64,000 nucleotides of DNA. Origin: Paenibacillus polymyxa. GTDB lineage: Bacteria > Bacillota > Bacilli > Paenibacillales > Paenibacillaceae. The translations under genes were made by a program, and so were the position numbers. Position 1 is the first letter of the stretch; each line of letters opens with the position of its first letter. Positions 54,998 to 63,335 of this stretch are shown one piece after another. The stretch spans positions 1,367,501 to 1,431,500 of the forward strand of contig NZ_CP049783.1 of assembly GCF_015710975.1 (NCBI RefSeq), written 5' to 3'. Under the pieces are notes generated by a model. The model worked only from the letters and a program-made list of their open reading frames with translations, was not told where the DNA came from and searched no databases.

Positions 54998-56254
54998 TTA
55001 TTGGATTAGCATACGGATACCTGTCAGTACAATACCGATCAGGAAGCCTGTTACTGCGCCGTTAATACGTATCCACTGCAAATCCTGTCCCAGTTTGTCC
55101 TCCATCAGTGCAATCAGGGATTTGTTGTCCATTTTGTCTACATTTTCGCGCACCAGGTTACCAATCCGGCTATGATTGGCTTCCACGAGACTAGTAATTC
55201 CTTCCACGATTCGTGCATTAATTTTGTCCAGCAATTCGGTATTCCCTCTTAAATCAGCCAGCATCCGATCCAGTAACGGTAAAATGTAGGTCGGCACATA
55301 GTCTTCGTCTTCCATATAGTTCAATAAGCGGGTACGAAGCTCTTCCATTTTACCGAGCACGGACGCTTCGCCTTCCCAAGCTTCAATCAGGCTATCCTTC
55401 CAGCCGTTCAGCCCTTCCTGAACCGTATCCTTCGTTGCCAATCGGGTCACCTGTGTTCTCAGACCGTCGATCACTGCCAGACGGCGCGGATGCTCTTCCC
55501 TTTGCAGCTCTGCTACCTGATCCAGCAGGAAATGACGAATCATTTCACCCATGCGCTCTTCGTTCAGATAGCCGAGGAAGGCGTTCAAGGCAAATTGCAT
55601 CAGCCCGCTCACCTGCAAACCACTGACAGCCTGCATCCCTAAGGTGCCAAGTGTATAGCCTGTTTCCGGTCGCAAAAGCCAGGATTCCGCCTGCTCCAGC
55701 GTGTAATCCAGTGCGCGAATATCATAGCCCTTCTCACTGGATTGGCGGGCAAGCGCCTCCAGTAGTGGTCCGGCATCGATGTCCGTCACCTGTCGCTTGA
55801 TCTCAGCCACGATAATCGGAGCCAATTCCGCGAGCGGGAGCGACTGGACGAGCCGCTTGGCGAGCACATCTATCGATGCTGCTGCTTCTGGTGTACGCAA
55901 TCCTTTTTCCACACCGCCCAGCATCAGCTCCGCCAAACGAATGTCCGCGATTTTAGAAGCAATGCTGTCTTTGTTCAGCAAGTTATTTTCCACCGTATTC
56001 ACCAATGCATTCGTGAGCTTGTCCCTATTTTTAGGGAGAAGCGCCGTATGTGGTATCGGGATGCCTAGCGGATGACGGAACAATGCTGTGACAGCGAACC
56101 AGTCTGCCAGTCCCCCTACAAGTCCTGCCTCAAAGGCTCCGGCTAACAATCGAGCCCAGCCATATTGCTGGAAGGGCACGGTGGCTGCAAAGCCTGCCCC
56201 TAGAATAACGAGCGACCAAGCCGCTGCGGTTTTCGTATTTTTGGGTTTTTCCAT
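54998..56254 (-). CDS. DUF445 family membrane protein
   Basis: 418 residues. An N-terminal membrane pair (about 10-65, AGFAATVPF, then LVGGLADWFAVTALFRHPLGIPIPHTALLPKN, the DUF445 hallmark), a long helical middle and a C-terminal helix (GAVTGFLIGIVLTGIRMLI). The function of the family is unknown. I choose ATG 56254, eight bases after GGAGG; the reading from 56293 adds 13 residues without support. Confidence 0.88.
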   Translation of the reverse strand: MEKPKNTKTAAAWSLVILGAGFAATVPFQQYGWARLLAGAFEAGLVGGLADWFAVTALFRHPLGIPIPHTALLPKNRDKLTNALVNTVENNLLNKDSIASKIADIRLAELMLGGVEKGLRTPEAAASIDVLAKRLVQSLPLAELAPIIVAEIKRQVTDIDAGPLLEALARQSSEKGYDIRALDYTLEQAESWLLRPETGYTLGTLGMQAVSGLQVSGLMQFALNAFLGYLNEERMGEMIRHFLLDQVAELQREEHPRRLAVIDGLRTQVTRLATKDTVQEGLNGWKDSLIEAWEGEASVLGKMEELRTRLLNYMEDEDYVPTYILPLLDRMLADLRGNTELLDKINARIVEGITSLVEANHSRIGNLVRENVDKMDNKSLIALMEDKLGQDLQWIRINGAVTGFLIGIVLTGIRMLIQ

Positions 56255-56533
56255 CCTGTAATCCTCCAAACTGACTATCGATAAGTTAAGCAACTATACA
56301 TATATTACCCATCATATCATTGCCTGTGTAATTTCCAAAGTTGAGAGCACTTATAATTCAACACATAAGGACATTTTTTGCGTAATTTTTTATGCATATA
56401 TCTCTCTTTTTTACATTCATGTTCGTGAACCAAATCACAACACTGGGTCCAAAATCTCATTTTCAATAATAAGCCTTACGAACCATTTTATCAGAACCAA
56501 GTCCTAAATTTCTTAAACCGAAAGGAGAAGTGA
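56255..56533. other. AT-rich intergenic region
   Basis: About 280 bases, very AT-rich, presumably with the DUF445 promoter. No gene, RNA or repeat seen. Confidence 0.4.
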
Positions 56534-56614
56534 ATGGAAAAGTTGAATGGGCATGTAAGATATTTTTTTCAACACTATCCTATATTTGACCCCAGAAAGG
56601 ATTTGAATCCATGA
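56534..56614 (+). CDS. Possible 26-residue peptide or gene fragment
   Basis: A short frame begins MEKLNGHVRYFFQHYPIFDP and ends with two stops in a row (TGATGA). AAAGGAGAAG lies in ideal position before the ATG. After the stops, the same frame stays open for another 38 codons, which suggests a decayed gene rather than a mature peptide. No family is recognised. Confidence 0.28.
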   Translation: MEKLNGHVRYFFQHYPIFDPRKDLNP

Positions 56615-56848
56615 TGACCTCAGAATTCTTTCAACAATATTCGACCTTTTATACGGATAACCAGGTTGAATATCCATAAGAAGCGGGGCTTCTATAAAAC
56701 TCACACACATAATTTGATATATAGACATATTTAATGTGATAAAATAAACTTTTATTAAATAGTAAATCATGTTTAATCAGCCATTATATATTGGTAAATC
56801 AAACCAAGATAAGCTAGATAAAATTGCTTTTTTGTAAAGGAATTGAAT
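56615..56848. other. Intergenic region upstream of the AraC-type gene
   Basis: AT-rich. No gene, RNA or repeat recognised; it should carry the promoter of the AraC-type regulator. Confidence 0.35.
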
Positions 56849-57730
56849 ATGACAACAGACCAAAAAAACACCGAGGGCCTCTGGAACGGCGAACCTGTCG
56901 TAATTGTGCGCACTCCCTCCGCTTTTGCCAAGCAATCCCTTTTATATATTCAGGAATTAGGCTATTTCCAAAAAACCTCTGATTTTACAATAGAAAGGAA
57001 AGAACTCACCTCCTTTTTGCTTGTTTTTACGCTGTCTGGTAAGGGAGAATTACTGTACCGGGACAAGAAGTATATTTTAAAGCCTCATGATTTGTTTTTT
57101 ATTAATTGCGATGAATATTTACAATACAGCACCTCCGGTGATGAAGCCTGGGAGTTTATCAGCTTATACCTGTACGGCAACCTGATCGAACATTTTTACG
57201 AACAATTTGCCAAGCATAATAAACCGGTAATATCCCTGCACAATCCATATGTTATATTAGACAAGCTGCATGCACTAATCTGCGGGCAGTCTGATCGAAG
57301 CCTTTCCGGCGAGCTGCTAACGTCCAGACTCATTGGTGAAATACTGACGTATATTTTGCAGCATCCTTATGATCATCGGTATGTAAATGCAGGAACGCTC
57401 AGCGAAGTACGTCAGGTGCAGCAGTATTTGGACCAGTCCTACTGTGAGCGAATTACGCTGGACTCGCTGGCAGACATGTTCAACCTAAACAAATTTAATC
57501 TTGCTAAAAATTTCAAAAAACAGATTGGATTTTCTCCAATTGATTATCTCATTAATGTCCGGATCACAGCCGCTCAGGGATGGCTTAAAACCAGTGACAT
57601 ATCCATTGTGGATATCGCAAGGTACGTTGGGATTCCCAATACGAGCCATTTTATCAACCTATTCAAGGAACATGTAGGGGAAACACCTCATTCCTTCCGT
57701 AAAAAGTGGGGAAACCGCTCCAAACTGTAA
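56849..57730 (+). CDS. AraC-family transcriptional regulator
   Basis: 293 residues. A cupin-like ligand domain (about 35-165; FTLSGKGELLYRDKKYILKPHDLFFINCDEYLQY) and a C-terminal pair of helix-turn-helix units (about 190-288; ITLDSLADMFNLNKFNLAKNFKKQIGFSP and SIVDIARYVGIPNTSHFINLFKEHVGETPHSFRKK). AAAGGAATTGAAT precedes ATG 56849. Targets are not evident; no sugar or peptide genes lie beside it. Its stop is only 50 bases before the riboswitch. Confidence 0.9.
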   Translation: MTTDQKNTEGLWNGEPVVIVRTPSAFAKQSLLYIQELGYFQKTSDFTIERKELTSFLLVFTLSGKGELLYRDKKYILKPHDLFFINCDEYLQYSTSGDEAWEFISLYLYGNLIEHFYEQFAKHNKPVISLHNPYVILDKLHALICGQSDRSLSGELLTSRLIGEILTYILQHPYDHRYVNAGTLSEVRQVQQYLDQSYCERITLDSLADMFNLNKFNLAKNFKKQIGFSPIDYLINVRITAAQGWLKTSDISIVDIARYVGIPNTSHFINLFKEHVGETPHSFRKKWGNRSKL

Positions 57731-57783
57731 ATAGGAGGTCTCCTGTACTCCGTTTGATAGACGATAGACGCACAAGCTATTCA

Positions 57784-57862
57784 AGCTAATGGCAAAGCTG
57801 TCGAAAGACAGTGACGCAAAACTATAGGGCCTTCCTACTCGGATGGCAGCCAGTTACCAAGT
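57784..57862 (+). promoter_or_regulatory. Class I cyclic-di-GMP riboswitch (GEMM-I)
   Basis: The conserved core is present: AATGGCAAAGCTGTCGAAAG (57788-57807), with the GAAA tetraloop capping GCTGTC/GACAGT, then GACGCAAAACTATAGGGCC (57813-57831), a short loop, and GGATGGCAGCCAGTTACC (57841-57858) closing the second helix. GGCAAA, the GNRA loop, GACGCAAA and GTTACC are the GEMM-I invariants. The plus orientation means that it cannot serve the upstream AraC gene. The next plus-strand gene is the LPQTG adhesin at 59655, beyond the IS. Confidence 0.9.
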
Positions 57863-57869
57863 GAACGAG

Positions 57870-57893
57870 CTTTTTATTATGCCTTTTTACATA
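57870..57893 (+). other. Possible expression-platform hairpin after the riboswitch
   Basis: GAGCT and AGCTC arms flank two TTTTT runs (roughly 57867-57897). The stem is short, so a terminator function is only suggested. Confidence 0.35.
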
Positions 57894-57970
57894 GCTCCAT
57901 CACAAAATTGCTATACCTCTCTCGAAGAAAAAACCTTGATCACTATGATCAAGGTCAGATTGTCGAGAAA

Positions 57971-57998
57971 CCCCGTCTTTTTGAGACGTGGTTTTTTT
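57971..57998 (+). terminator. Terminator inside the left end of the IS
   Basis: AAACCCCGTCT and AGACGTGGTTT pair with one mismatch, followed by eight T residues on the plus strand. It would stop plus-strand transcripts entering the IS from the riboswitch side. Confidence 0.75.
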
Positions 57999-58039
57999 TT
58001 CTTTACATGAGAGATCTCTGGTCTCTGGAAAAACAAGGT

Positions 58040-59400
58040 TCACCCCTGTTTTTCCAGGCGATCCAGGTGGATCGCCATCTTCTTCATGTTCTGCACGGCT
58101 GCCGTCATGAGGGCTTGTTCCCTGACGTTCGGAAGTCCGCGCAAACGGCAATAGCGAAACCCATGGAGCTCTTTGGCATCCGCGAAGCTTCGCTCAATCG
58201 TCTCTTTTCGTTTGCGGTACAGCTGTTTCCCGGATGGGCTTAGCCGGTTGCTCCGTACCCACTCTTTGCTGTCTTCCCAGACATGCCGAGTCACCACTTT
58301 GCGGTGGTTTTTAGACTGAGTACACTGGCTCAGCAACGGGCAACGCTCGCACTGAGCCGGATCAGATGCATACTGCCGGTATCCCTTTCGGTCTGTCGTT
58401 CGGTAGGCTAATTCTTGTCCTGCTGGGCAAATATACACATTGTTCTTGGCATCGTATTCAAACTTCCATTTCGGAAACAGGCCTTGTTTGGGATGAAATC
58501 TTCGGTGAGCAATCACGGCAAAAATCTTTCGGCTTTGCAAACCTCGACAAATCGGCGTTGTTAAATAACCTGAATCTAGCGTAACAGCTTCTACTTGAAA
58601 AGCAAAACGTTCTCTTTGGCGGTCCAAACGGGACAAATAGGGGACGGAATCATGTACATTCCCCGGCGTCACGTGCACATCCGTAATCACATTGTACTTC
58701 ATATCCACTGTCCGGTGGTCCAGATAGAAGAAGCCTTCGGGCTTGCCATCACGGATCATATAGCCGCTGTCCGGATCTGTTTTGCTCACTTTAATTTCTT
58801 TTTCTTCGTTCACTTCCTCTCGAGATTTTAGGGCTTTTTTCCGTGGTTTTTCCGGTCCTCCTTCACCGCTTCATTCAGCTCGTCCATATAGTCTTTGGTA
58901 TTCTGTAATACTTGCTCTTTAGTGTACTGATGTTTGTTGGCATTGGCCTTGACGTGTGTAGAATCGGTGATGAGAACACGCCCGCCCACCATTCGGTGAG
59001 AGATCGCCTGCAGCACAATTTCATCGAAGATATCTTGAAAGATCGTAGTGTCTTTAAAGCGAGTACGACGATTCCAACTAATCGTCGAATGGTCCGGAAC
59101 TTTATCCGTTAAGCCCAGCCCCAGAAACCAACGATAAGCCAAGTTCGTTTGAATTTCACGCTCGAGTTGCCGTTCTGAGCGAATGCCATAGAAATAACCG
59201 AGAAAGATCATTTTAAACAATACCGTAGGATCAATGGCAGGACGCCCGTTGTCTGCACAATACAGCGGGCTTACCTTCTCATGAATAAAGGAGAAGTCGA
59301 TATAGGTATCCACTTTGCGAAGCAAATGATCTTGGGGCACCAGTTCTTCCAAGGAAACCAATTCAAAGGATTGTTGTTTGTCTCGATGAGATCGCAGCAT
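58040..59400 (-). CDS. IS1182-type transposase, two frames joined by a putative -1 frameshift
   Basis: Frame 1 (59400-58828) starts MLRSHRDKQQSFELVSLEEL and holds the N-terminal domain plus the first catalytic Asp region (LITDSTHVKANANK). Frame 2 (to 58040) continues with YLDHRTVDMKYNVITDVHVT, the second Asp (VTLDSGY), a Cys-rich CPAG...CERCPLLSQC motif and ETIERSFADAKELHGFRY with the catalytic Glu. The frames meet at AAAAAAG (58840-58834), in phase as A_AAA_AAG. A -1 slip there gives one protein of 453 residues, normal for the family. The alternative is a simple indel in the A tract that killed the gene. Confidence 0.85.
58834..58840 (-). promoter_or_regulatory. A_AAA_AAG slippery heptamer (candidate -1 frameshift site)
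   Basis: The zero-frame codons are GGA AAA AAG CCC TAA, so the heptamer is exactly in the phase required for -1 slippage and the zero-frame stop follows one codon later. After slipping, translation reads GCC CTA AAA and enters frame 2. Confidence 0.7.
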
Positions 59401-59545
59401 ACCAACACCGTCCGTTTCTATACAATAGTTACCTATATTATATAACATTAACGCGGTGTCGTCTTAAACAAATTTAACATAAAAATAGGCTGTCGAAACT
59501 TTCTCGACAGCCTGACCTTGATCACTATGATCAAGGTTTTTTTCT

Positions 59546-59654
59546 GTTGGGGTAGTCATGTCAACCTAGCATGCTGAATATACTAATTTCGAACTAGGAG
59601 GAGGGAAAGAAAACAATATAACACAACATAACCGCCGAAGCTTGCCATATTACG
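59546..59654 (+). promoter_or_regulatory. Truncated leader of the adhesin gene
   Basis: 109 bases between the IS end and the adhesin start. A TATACT (59579-59584) could be a -10 element, but no good -35 is seen. A strong AGGAGGAGGG (59596-59605) lies 50 bases before the annotated ATG, with no start codon at a normal distance. Confidence 0.45.
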
Positions 59655-62600
59655 ATGAATAGGAGAATCACTTGGAGCATGGGAACCAAAATAAATGTCA
59701 TGATTATTGCCTTATTGCTCATTGTCCAAAGCTTTTTCAGCACCACACTGGCTTACGCAGATCCTCCTGCCCCTGAACTGCCGCACAGTGCTGTATCCGA
59801 TCCTACAACCGTTACGGATGCTGTATATGCGGTCCCAAACCCTGAACCCCCTAAGGAGGTTCCGCCAAACACTGTCCCTTCCGTGCAAGGAGCAGCTCAT
59901 TCAAAGTCTCAAAAGGAAGCAGCTCCCCAGAGTATACTAACGAAGTTGAGTCTAACGGACGAAGCCGGACGTGTCATTGATGCGGTATATAATCCAGGTA
60001 GTACGTTCGACATTGGATCAGCTATCCAACTTGGCTATGAATGGGAGCTTCCTGACGATGCTTATAAAGCAGGGGATACCTTCACCTTTCACTTACCAGA
60101 ACAGTTTGTCATCTACACTGATATCTCATCTCCGCTAGTGACTACAGACGGGACCGTGGGGTTCTTTACAGTAGATCGTCAGGGTAAGGTCATCATGACC
60201 TTTAACCAATATGTAGAGAACCATTCCCATGTCAGCGGCAAACTGCAAATTAAAACCGAATTCACAAAAGAAACGGTGAAAGGCAGCACAGAAGTCATCA
60301 TTGCGATTCCAATTAAAGGCGGGGTTCAAACGGTCATCGTAAATGTGAAACCCCAGTCAGGGCCAAACTTAAGCAAGCAAGGAAAAATAAATGGCACCCA
60401 CCAGATCGACTGGGCCATTGATGTGAACAAACAGCTAAACACCGTTAAACACGCCCTCATTACTGATCCAACTCCTTCAGGACTGGAACTCGTGAGAGGC
60501 TCTATCCGACTCTATCATCTGCAAGTCAATATCGATGGCACGACCGTTGTCAAAGACCTAGTGAATGCGAGTAAATACGCCATTGAATCGGATCAAGCCG
60601 GGACCGGATTTGCAATTCGTTTTCAAGATGCTAGCATTAGCACTGCCTATCAGATCCAATACTCCACCCGCATTACTGGCAACGAAACTCGCTTTTCCAA
60701 CACAGCGACGCTTTCAGGGGATGCGATAGATAACGTTGCTGCCACCGCTACAGTTCAGGTGGAGCGTGGTGAATTTTTGTCCAAAAAAGTTGAAAAGTAT
60801 GATCATGCCACACAAACACTCTCGTGGGCCATAAGATATAACTTTGGCGAGACAAAAATCCCCGAAGCCAAAGCCCTTTTAATTGATCATTTCAACAAAA
60901 CTCAAAAATTGCTGCCCGGTTCTTTGAAAGTATTTAAGGGAAATACACTGGAGGAGCTTCCATCGTGGGCGTACACCGTCATCCCGGTTGACTATCCCGA
61001 CCGTAACGGCTTCAAACTTCAATTCAACTTCGACGTAGATTCAGCCTATACCATCCGATATCAGACCCAGGCTAGAGGCCGCGTCTATGAAGATGAAAAA
61101 ATTACAAACATCATCACCACAGATGGAACCCAGAAGATCATATCGACGGAAATCACAAGCGGAGTTATGACTAAAATGTATGACACGCCCAATTACAACA
61201 CGAAAGTCATACCTTGGGTGATCACCATTAATACAGACTCATACACCATGAAAAATATTGTCATTAAGGATGTGTTCCCTAATGGGGGCCTCGCCTTGTT
61301 GCCCGACACCCTGAAAATTCAAAGTGTTGACGGTACAACGGAACTCCTCGCGCCCATGGATTATGAGCTAGTTCCACGATCAGCGGACTATAAACAAGGG
61401 TTTACACTTATTTTTCATAAAACGATTCAGAAGGCTTATACGATCAAGTATTCAACCATCTATAATAATGACTGGAAAATAGATACGACGAAGCCCGAAT
61501 TTCGCAACAAATCCTTTATAGATTATCAGTATGAAAATGGTGAAACATCGTCGCATGAGGTGGAATGCCCGATCTGGCCGGACTTTATGACACAACGGAA
61601 CGGGGCCAAGCAAGGAAGCTATGATGCGAGCTCCAAACTCATTACCTGGGATATTAAAGCCAACTATAATCGCAAGATCCTGAATCATGCGGAAGTGAGA
61701 GATGTCTTATTGCAAGGTCAGAGGTTACTGCCTGGCTCCGTAAAAGTATACGATATGACCTTGCTGGGATGGTGGGATGGCGTACAAAAAGGGGCTGAAA
61801 TCCCGGCAGATCAATATACAATTATTCCTCCCACTAAACAAAATAGTAATGAATTGCGTATCCAGTTCAAGAAGCCAATACAGACTCCGTACTGGATTAC
61901 CTTTCAAACTTCATTGGAAGGAGAATTGATTGAAAAGGAAATTCATAATCGCGCTCTTCTACTGGATGGACAAAAAACCGTCTCCGATTGGGCAGCCCAA
62001 GTTACGGTACCTCATGGCGGGGAATATGTGTCTAAGGCCGGCGCACAAAATGGAAATAAGATCGACTGGAGCATTCGTATCAATGAAGGACAATCACATG
62101 TGTCCAACGCTAAAATAGTCGATCAGCCTAGCAACAACCAAATCTTAATTGTGGATTCCTTTCATTTATACTCTGCAATCATGGCTGCCAATGGAAATAC
62201 CACCAAGGGCACCGAATTAATCAAAAACCGAGATTACTGGCTTCACATCAAGACAGACACTCAGGGTCAGCAAACTTTTGAGCTTACTTTTGCCAAGGAT
62301 ATTTCCACTGCTTTTATTCTTGAATATCAATCGTTCATTCATGCTGAGGATAAAGCTAAGGTGAGCAACAAGGTTGCTTTTGCAGGAGATCGTTTGACGA
62401 CAGAACTGCGGGAAACCAGTCAGGAAATCATCGTACGAACGTCTTCCGGCTCCGGTTCTGGTGGGGGCGTAACCGAAACCCTTGAGCTGACCAAGGTAGA
62501 TCAGGATGCTCCCAACAGGGTACTGCCTGGCGCCCGGTTTGCGCTCTATGATAAGGGACAAAAAAGAGCACCGCTTATACAAACGACCAATGCGGAAGGC

Positions 62601-63224
62601 AAAATCATCTTTTCCTCCTTGCTTCATGACGATTACATTTTGGAAGAATTGGCAGCACCGGAGGGGTATGAAATAACAGAGGGTAAGCTTGAGATCAGAA
62701 TAGACGCAGCACTCCAACAAAGCTCTGGCATAAAGAGGGTTGTGATCACCAATCGTAAAGAAAAGAAAAACGAACCCGAAACACCTGTAGACCCGGGCAC
62801 ACCTACCCACCCAGAGCCGTCTCCCCCAGCGGGAGGCTCCGGAAAAAAACATGATAAAGATCCCGAGGTGCCCGTGACACCATCTATAACCGTTCCTCCG
62901 TCACTGCCAAGGCCCCCGGAAGGCATTGTCCCTCCACAGAAGGAACCCACACCCACACCGCCACCAGCAGCCCGGGAGGAACCCAAAGCACTGCCTGAAC
63001 CACCAGCCGTCATGCCTCAAGATCCGTCTCCTCCAGTGGAACCGAACGACGAGCCCAAACCTAAAATCCGTCTCCATGAGCCGGAGAAAGAGCCGGAGGA
63101 GCCACCTGCAGTGCATCAGTTGCCCCAAACAGGAGAAAGTAGCCCCGTTCCGTTTTATTTGGCAGGCATTGCCATGATTATATGCGGCGTATTTTTGAAA
63201 TTTAGACGGACAAACAAAAAATAA
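59655..63224 (+). CDS. LPQTG-anchored multi-domain surface adhesin
   Basis: 1189 residues. A signal peptide (about 10-36, ending LAYA) is followed by about five to six repeated Ig-like adhesin domains (about 95-930) of the SdrG/collagen-binding type, each with a GxIDWxIxxN-like strand (HQIDWAIDVN, QTLSWAIRYN, KVIPWVITIN, KLITWDIKAN, NKIDWSIRIN). A SpaA/Cna-B domain (about 936-1035) has LTKVDQD (Lys), LEELAAPEGYE (Glu) and VVITNRK (Asn), the set for an internal isopeptide bond. A Pro-rich wall spacer (1038-1154), LPQTG (63120-63134), a hydrophobic helix and a KFRRTNKK tail complete a sortase substrate. No good ribosome binding site precedes ATG 59655; ATG 59679 has AGGAG 13 bases upstream. Confidence 0.9.
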   Translation: MNRRITWSMGTKINVMIIALLLIVQSFFSTTLAYADPPAPELPHSAVSDPTTVTDAVYAVPNPEPPKEVPPNTVPSVQGAAHSKSQKEAAPQSILTKLSLTDEAGRVIDAVYNPGSTFDIGSAIQLGYEWELPDDAYKAGDTFTFHLPEQFVIYTDISSPLVTTDGTVGFFTVDRQGKVIMTFNQYVENHSHVSGKLQIKTEFTKETVKGSTEVIIAIPIKGGVQTVIVNVKPQSGPNLSKQGKINGTHQIDWAIDVNKQLNTVKHALITDPTPSGLELVRGSIRLYHLQVNIDGTTVVKDLVNASKYAIESDQAGTGFAIRFQDASISTAYQIQYSTRITGNETRFSNTATLSGDAIDNVAATATVQVERGEFLSKKVEKYDHATQTLSWAIRYNFGETKIPEAKALLIDHFNKTQKLLPGSLKVFKGNTLEELPSWAYTVIPVDYPDRNGFKLQFNFDVDSAYTIRYQTQARGRVYEDEKITNIITTDGTQKIISTEITSGVMTKMYDTPNYNTKVIPWVITINTDSYTMKNIVIKDVFPNGGLALLPDTLKIQSVDGTTELLAPMDYELVPRSADYKQGFTLIFHKTIQKAYTIKYSTIYNNDWKIDTTKPEFRNKSFIDYQYENGETSSHEVECPIWPDFMTQRNGAKQGSYDASSKLITWDIKANYNRKILNHAEVRDVLLQGQRLLPGSVKVYDMTLLGWWDGVQKGAEIPADQYTIIPPTKQNSNELRIQFKKPIQTPYWITFQTSLEGELIEKEIHNRALLLDGQKTVSDWAAQVTVPHGGEYVSKAGAQNGNKIDWSIRINEGQSHVSNAKIVDQPSNNQILIVDSFHLYSAIMAANGNTTKGTELIKNRDYWLHIKTDTQGQQTFELTFAKDISTAFILEYQSFIHAEDKAKVSNKVAFAGDRLTTELRETSQEIIVRTSSGSGSGGGVTETLELTKVDQDAPNRVLPGARFALYDKGQKRAPLIQTTNAEGKIIFSSLLHDDYILEELAAPEGYEITEGKLEIRIDAALQQSSGIKRVVITNRKEKKNEPETPVDPGTPTHPEPSPPAGGSGKKHDKDPEVPVTPSITVPPSLPRPPEGIVPPQKEPTPTPPPAAREEPKALPEPPAVMPQDPSPPVEPNDEPKPKIRLHEPEKEPEEPPAVHQLPQTGESSPVPFYLAGIAMIICGVFLKFRRTNKK

Positions 63225-63245
63225 ATGCAATCTACCTGCCCTGAT

Positions 63246-63280
63246 CTTCCGTTTCATTCCCGAGTGGAATGAGACGGAAA
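63246..63280 (+). terminator. Hairpin between adhesin and sortase
   Basis: CTTCCGTTTCATTCC pairs with GGAATGAGACGGAA with one or two mismatches. Seven T residues follow after a short TGGGGCA stretch. It may reduce, rather than stop, read-through into the sortase gene. Confidence 0.65.
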
Positions 63281-63335
63281 TGGGGCATTTTTTTCAAAGT
63301 ATGTATCATCCGTACATTGCTTAGGGGAGATGAGG

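Larger units (their letters stand above)
57926..59545 (-). mobile_element. IS1182-family insertion sequence (about 1.62 kb)
   Basis: The inverted ends match over about 45 bases with few differences: left 57926-57970 (AGAAAAAACCTTGATCA...TGTCGAGAAA) and the complement of 59500-59545. Each end contains a small palindrome with arms CCTTGATCA and TGATCAAGG. Between them lies a split DDE transposase on the minus strand. No clear target-site duplication is visible (flanks ...CTCTCG and GTTGGGG...). The close similarity of the two ends suggests a recent insertion. Confidence 0.9.

Noticed and set aside
56513..56770. Minus-strand 85-codon frame
   Set aside because: AT-rich, no ribosome binding site and no family features.
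58040..58813. Second transposase frame as an independent gene starting with GTG 58813
   Set aside because: There is no ribosome binding site, and it lacks the N-terminal half of the enzyme. It is the -1 continuation of the upstream frame.
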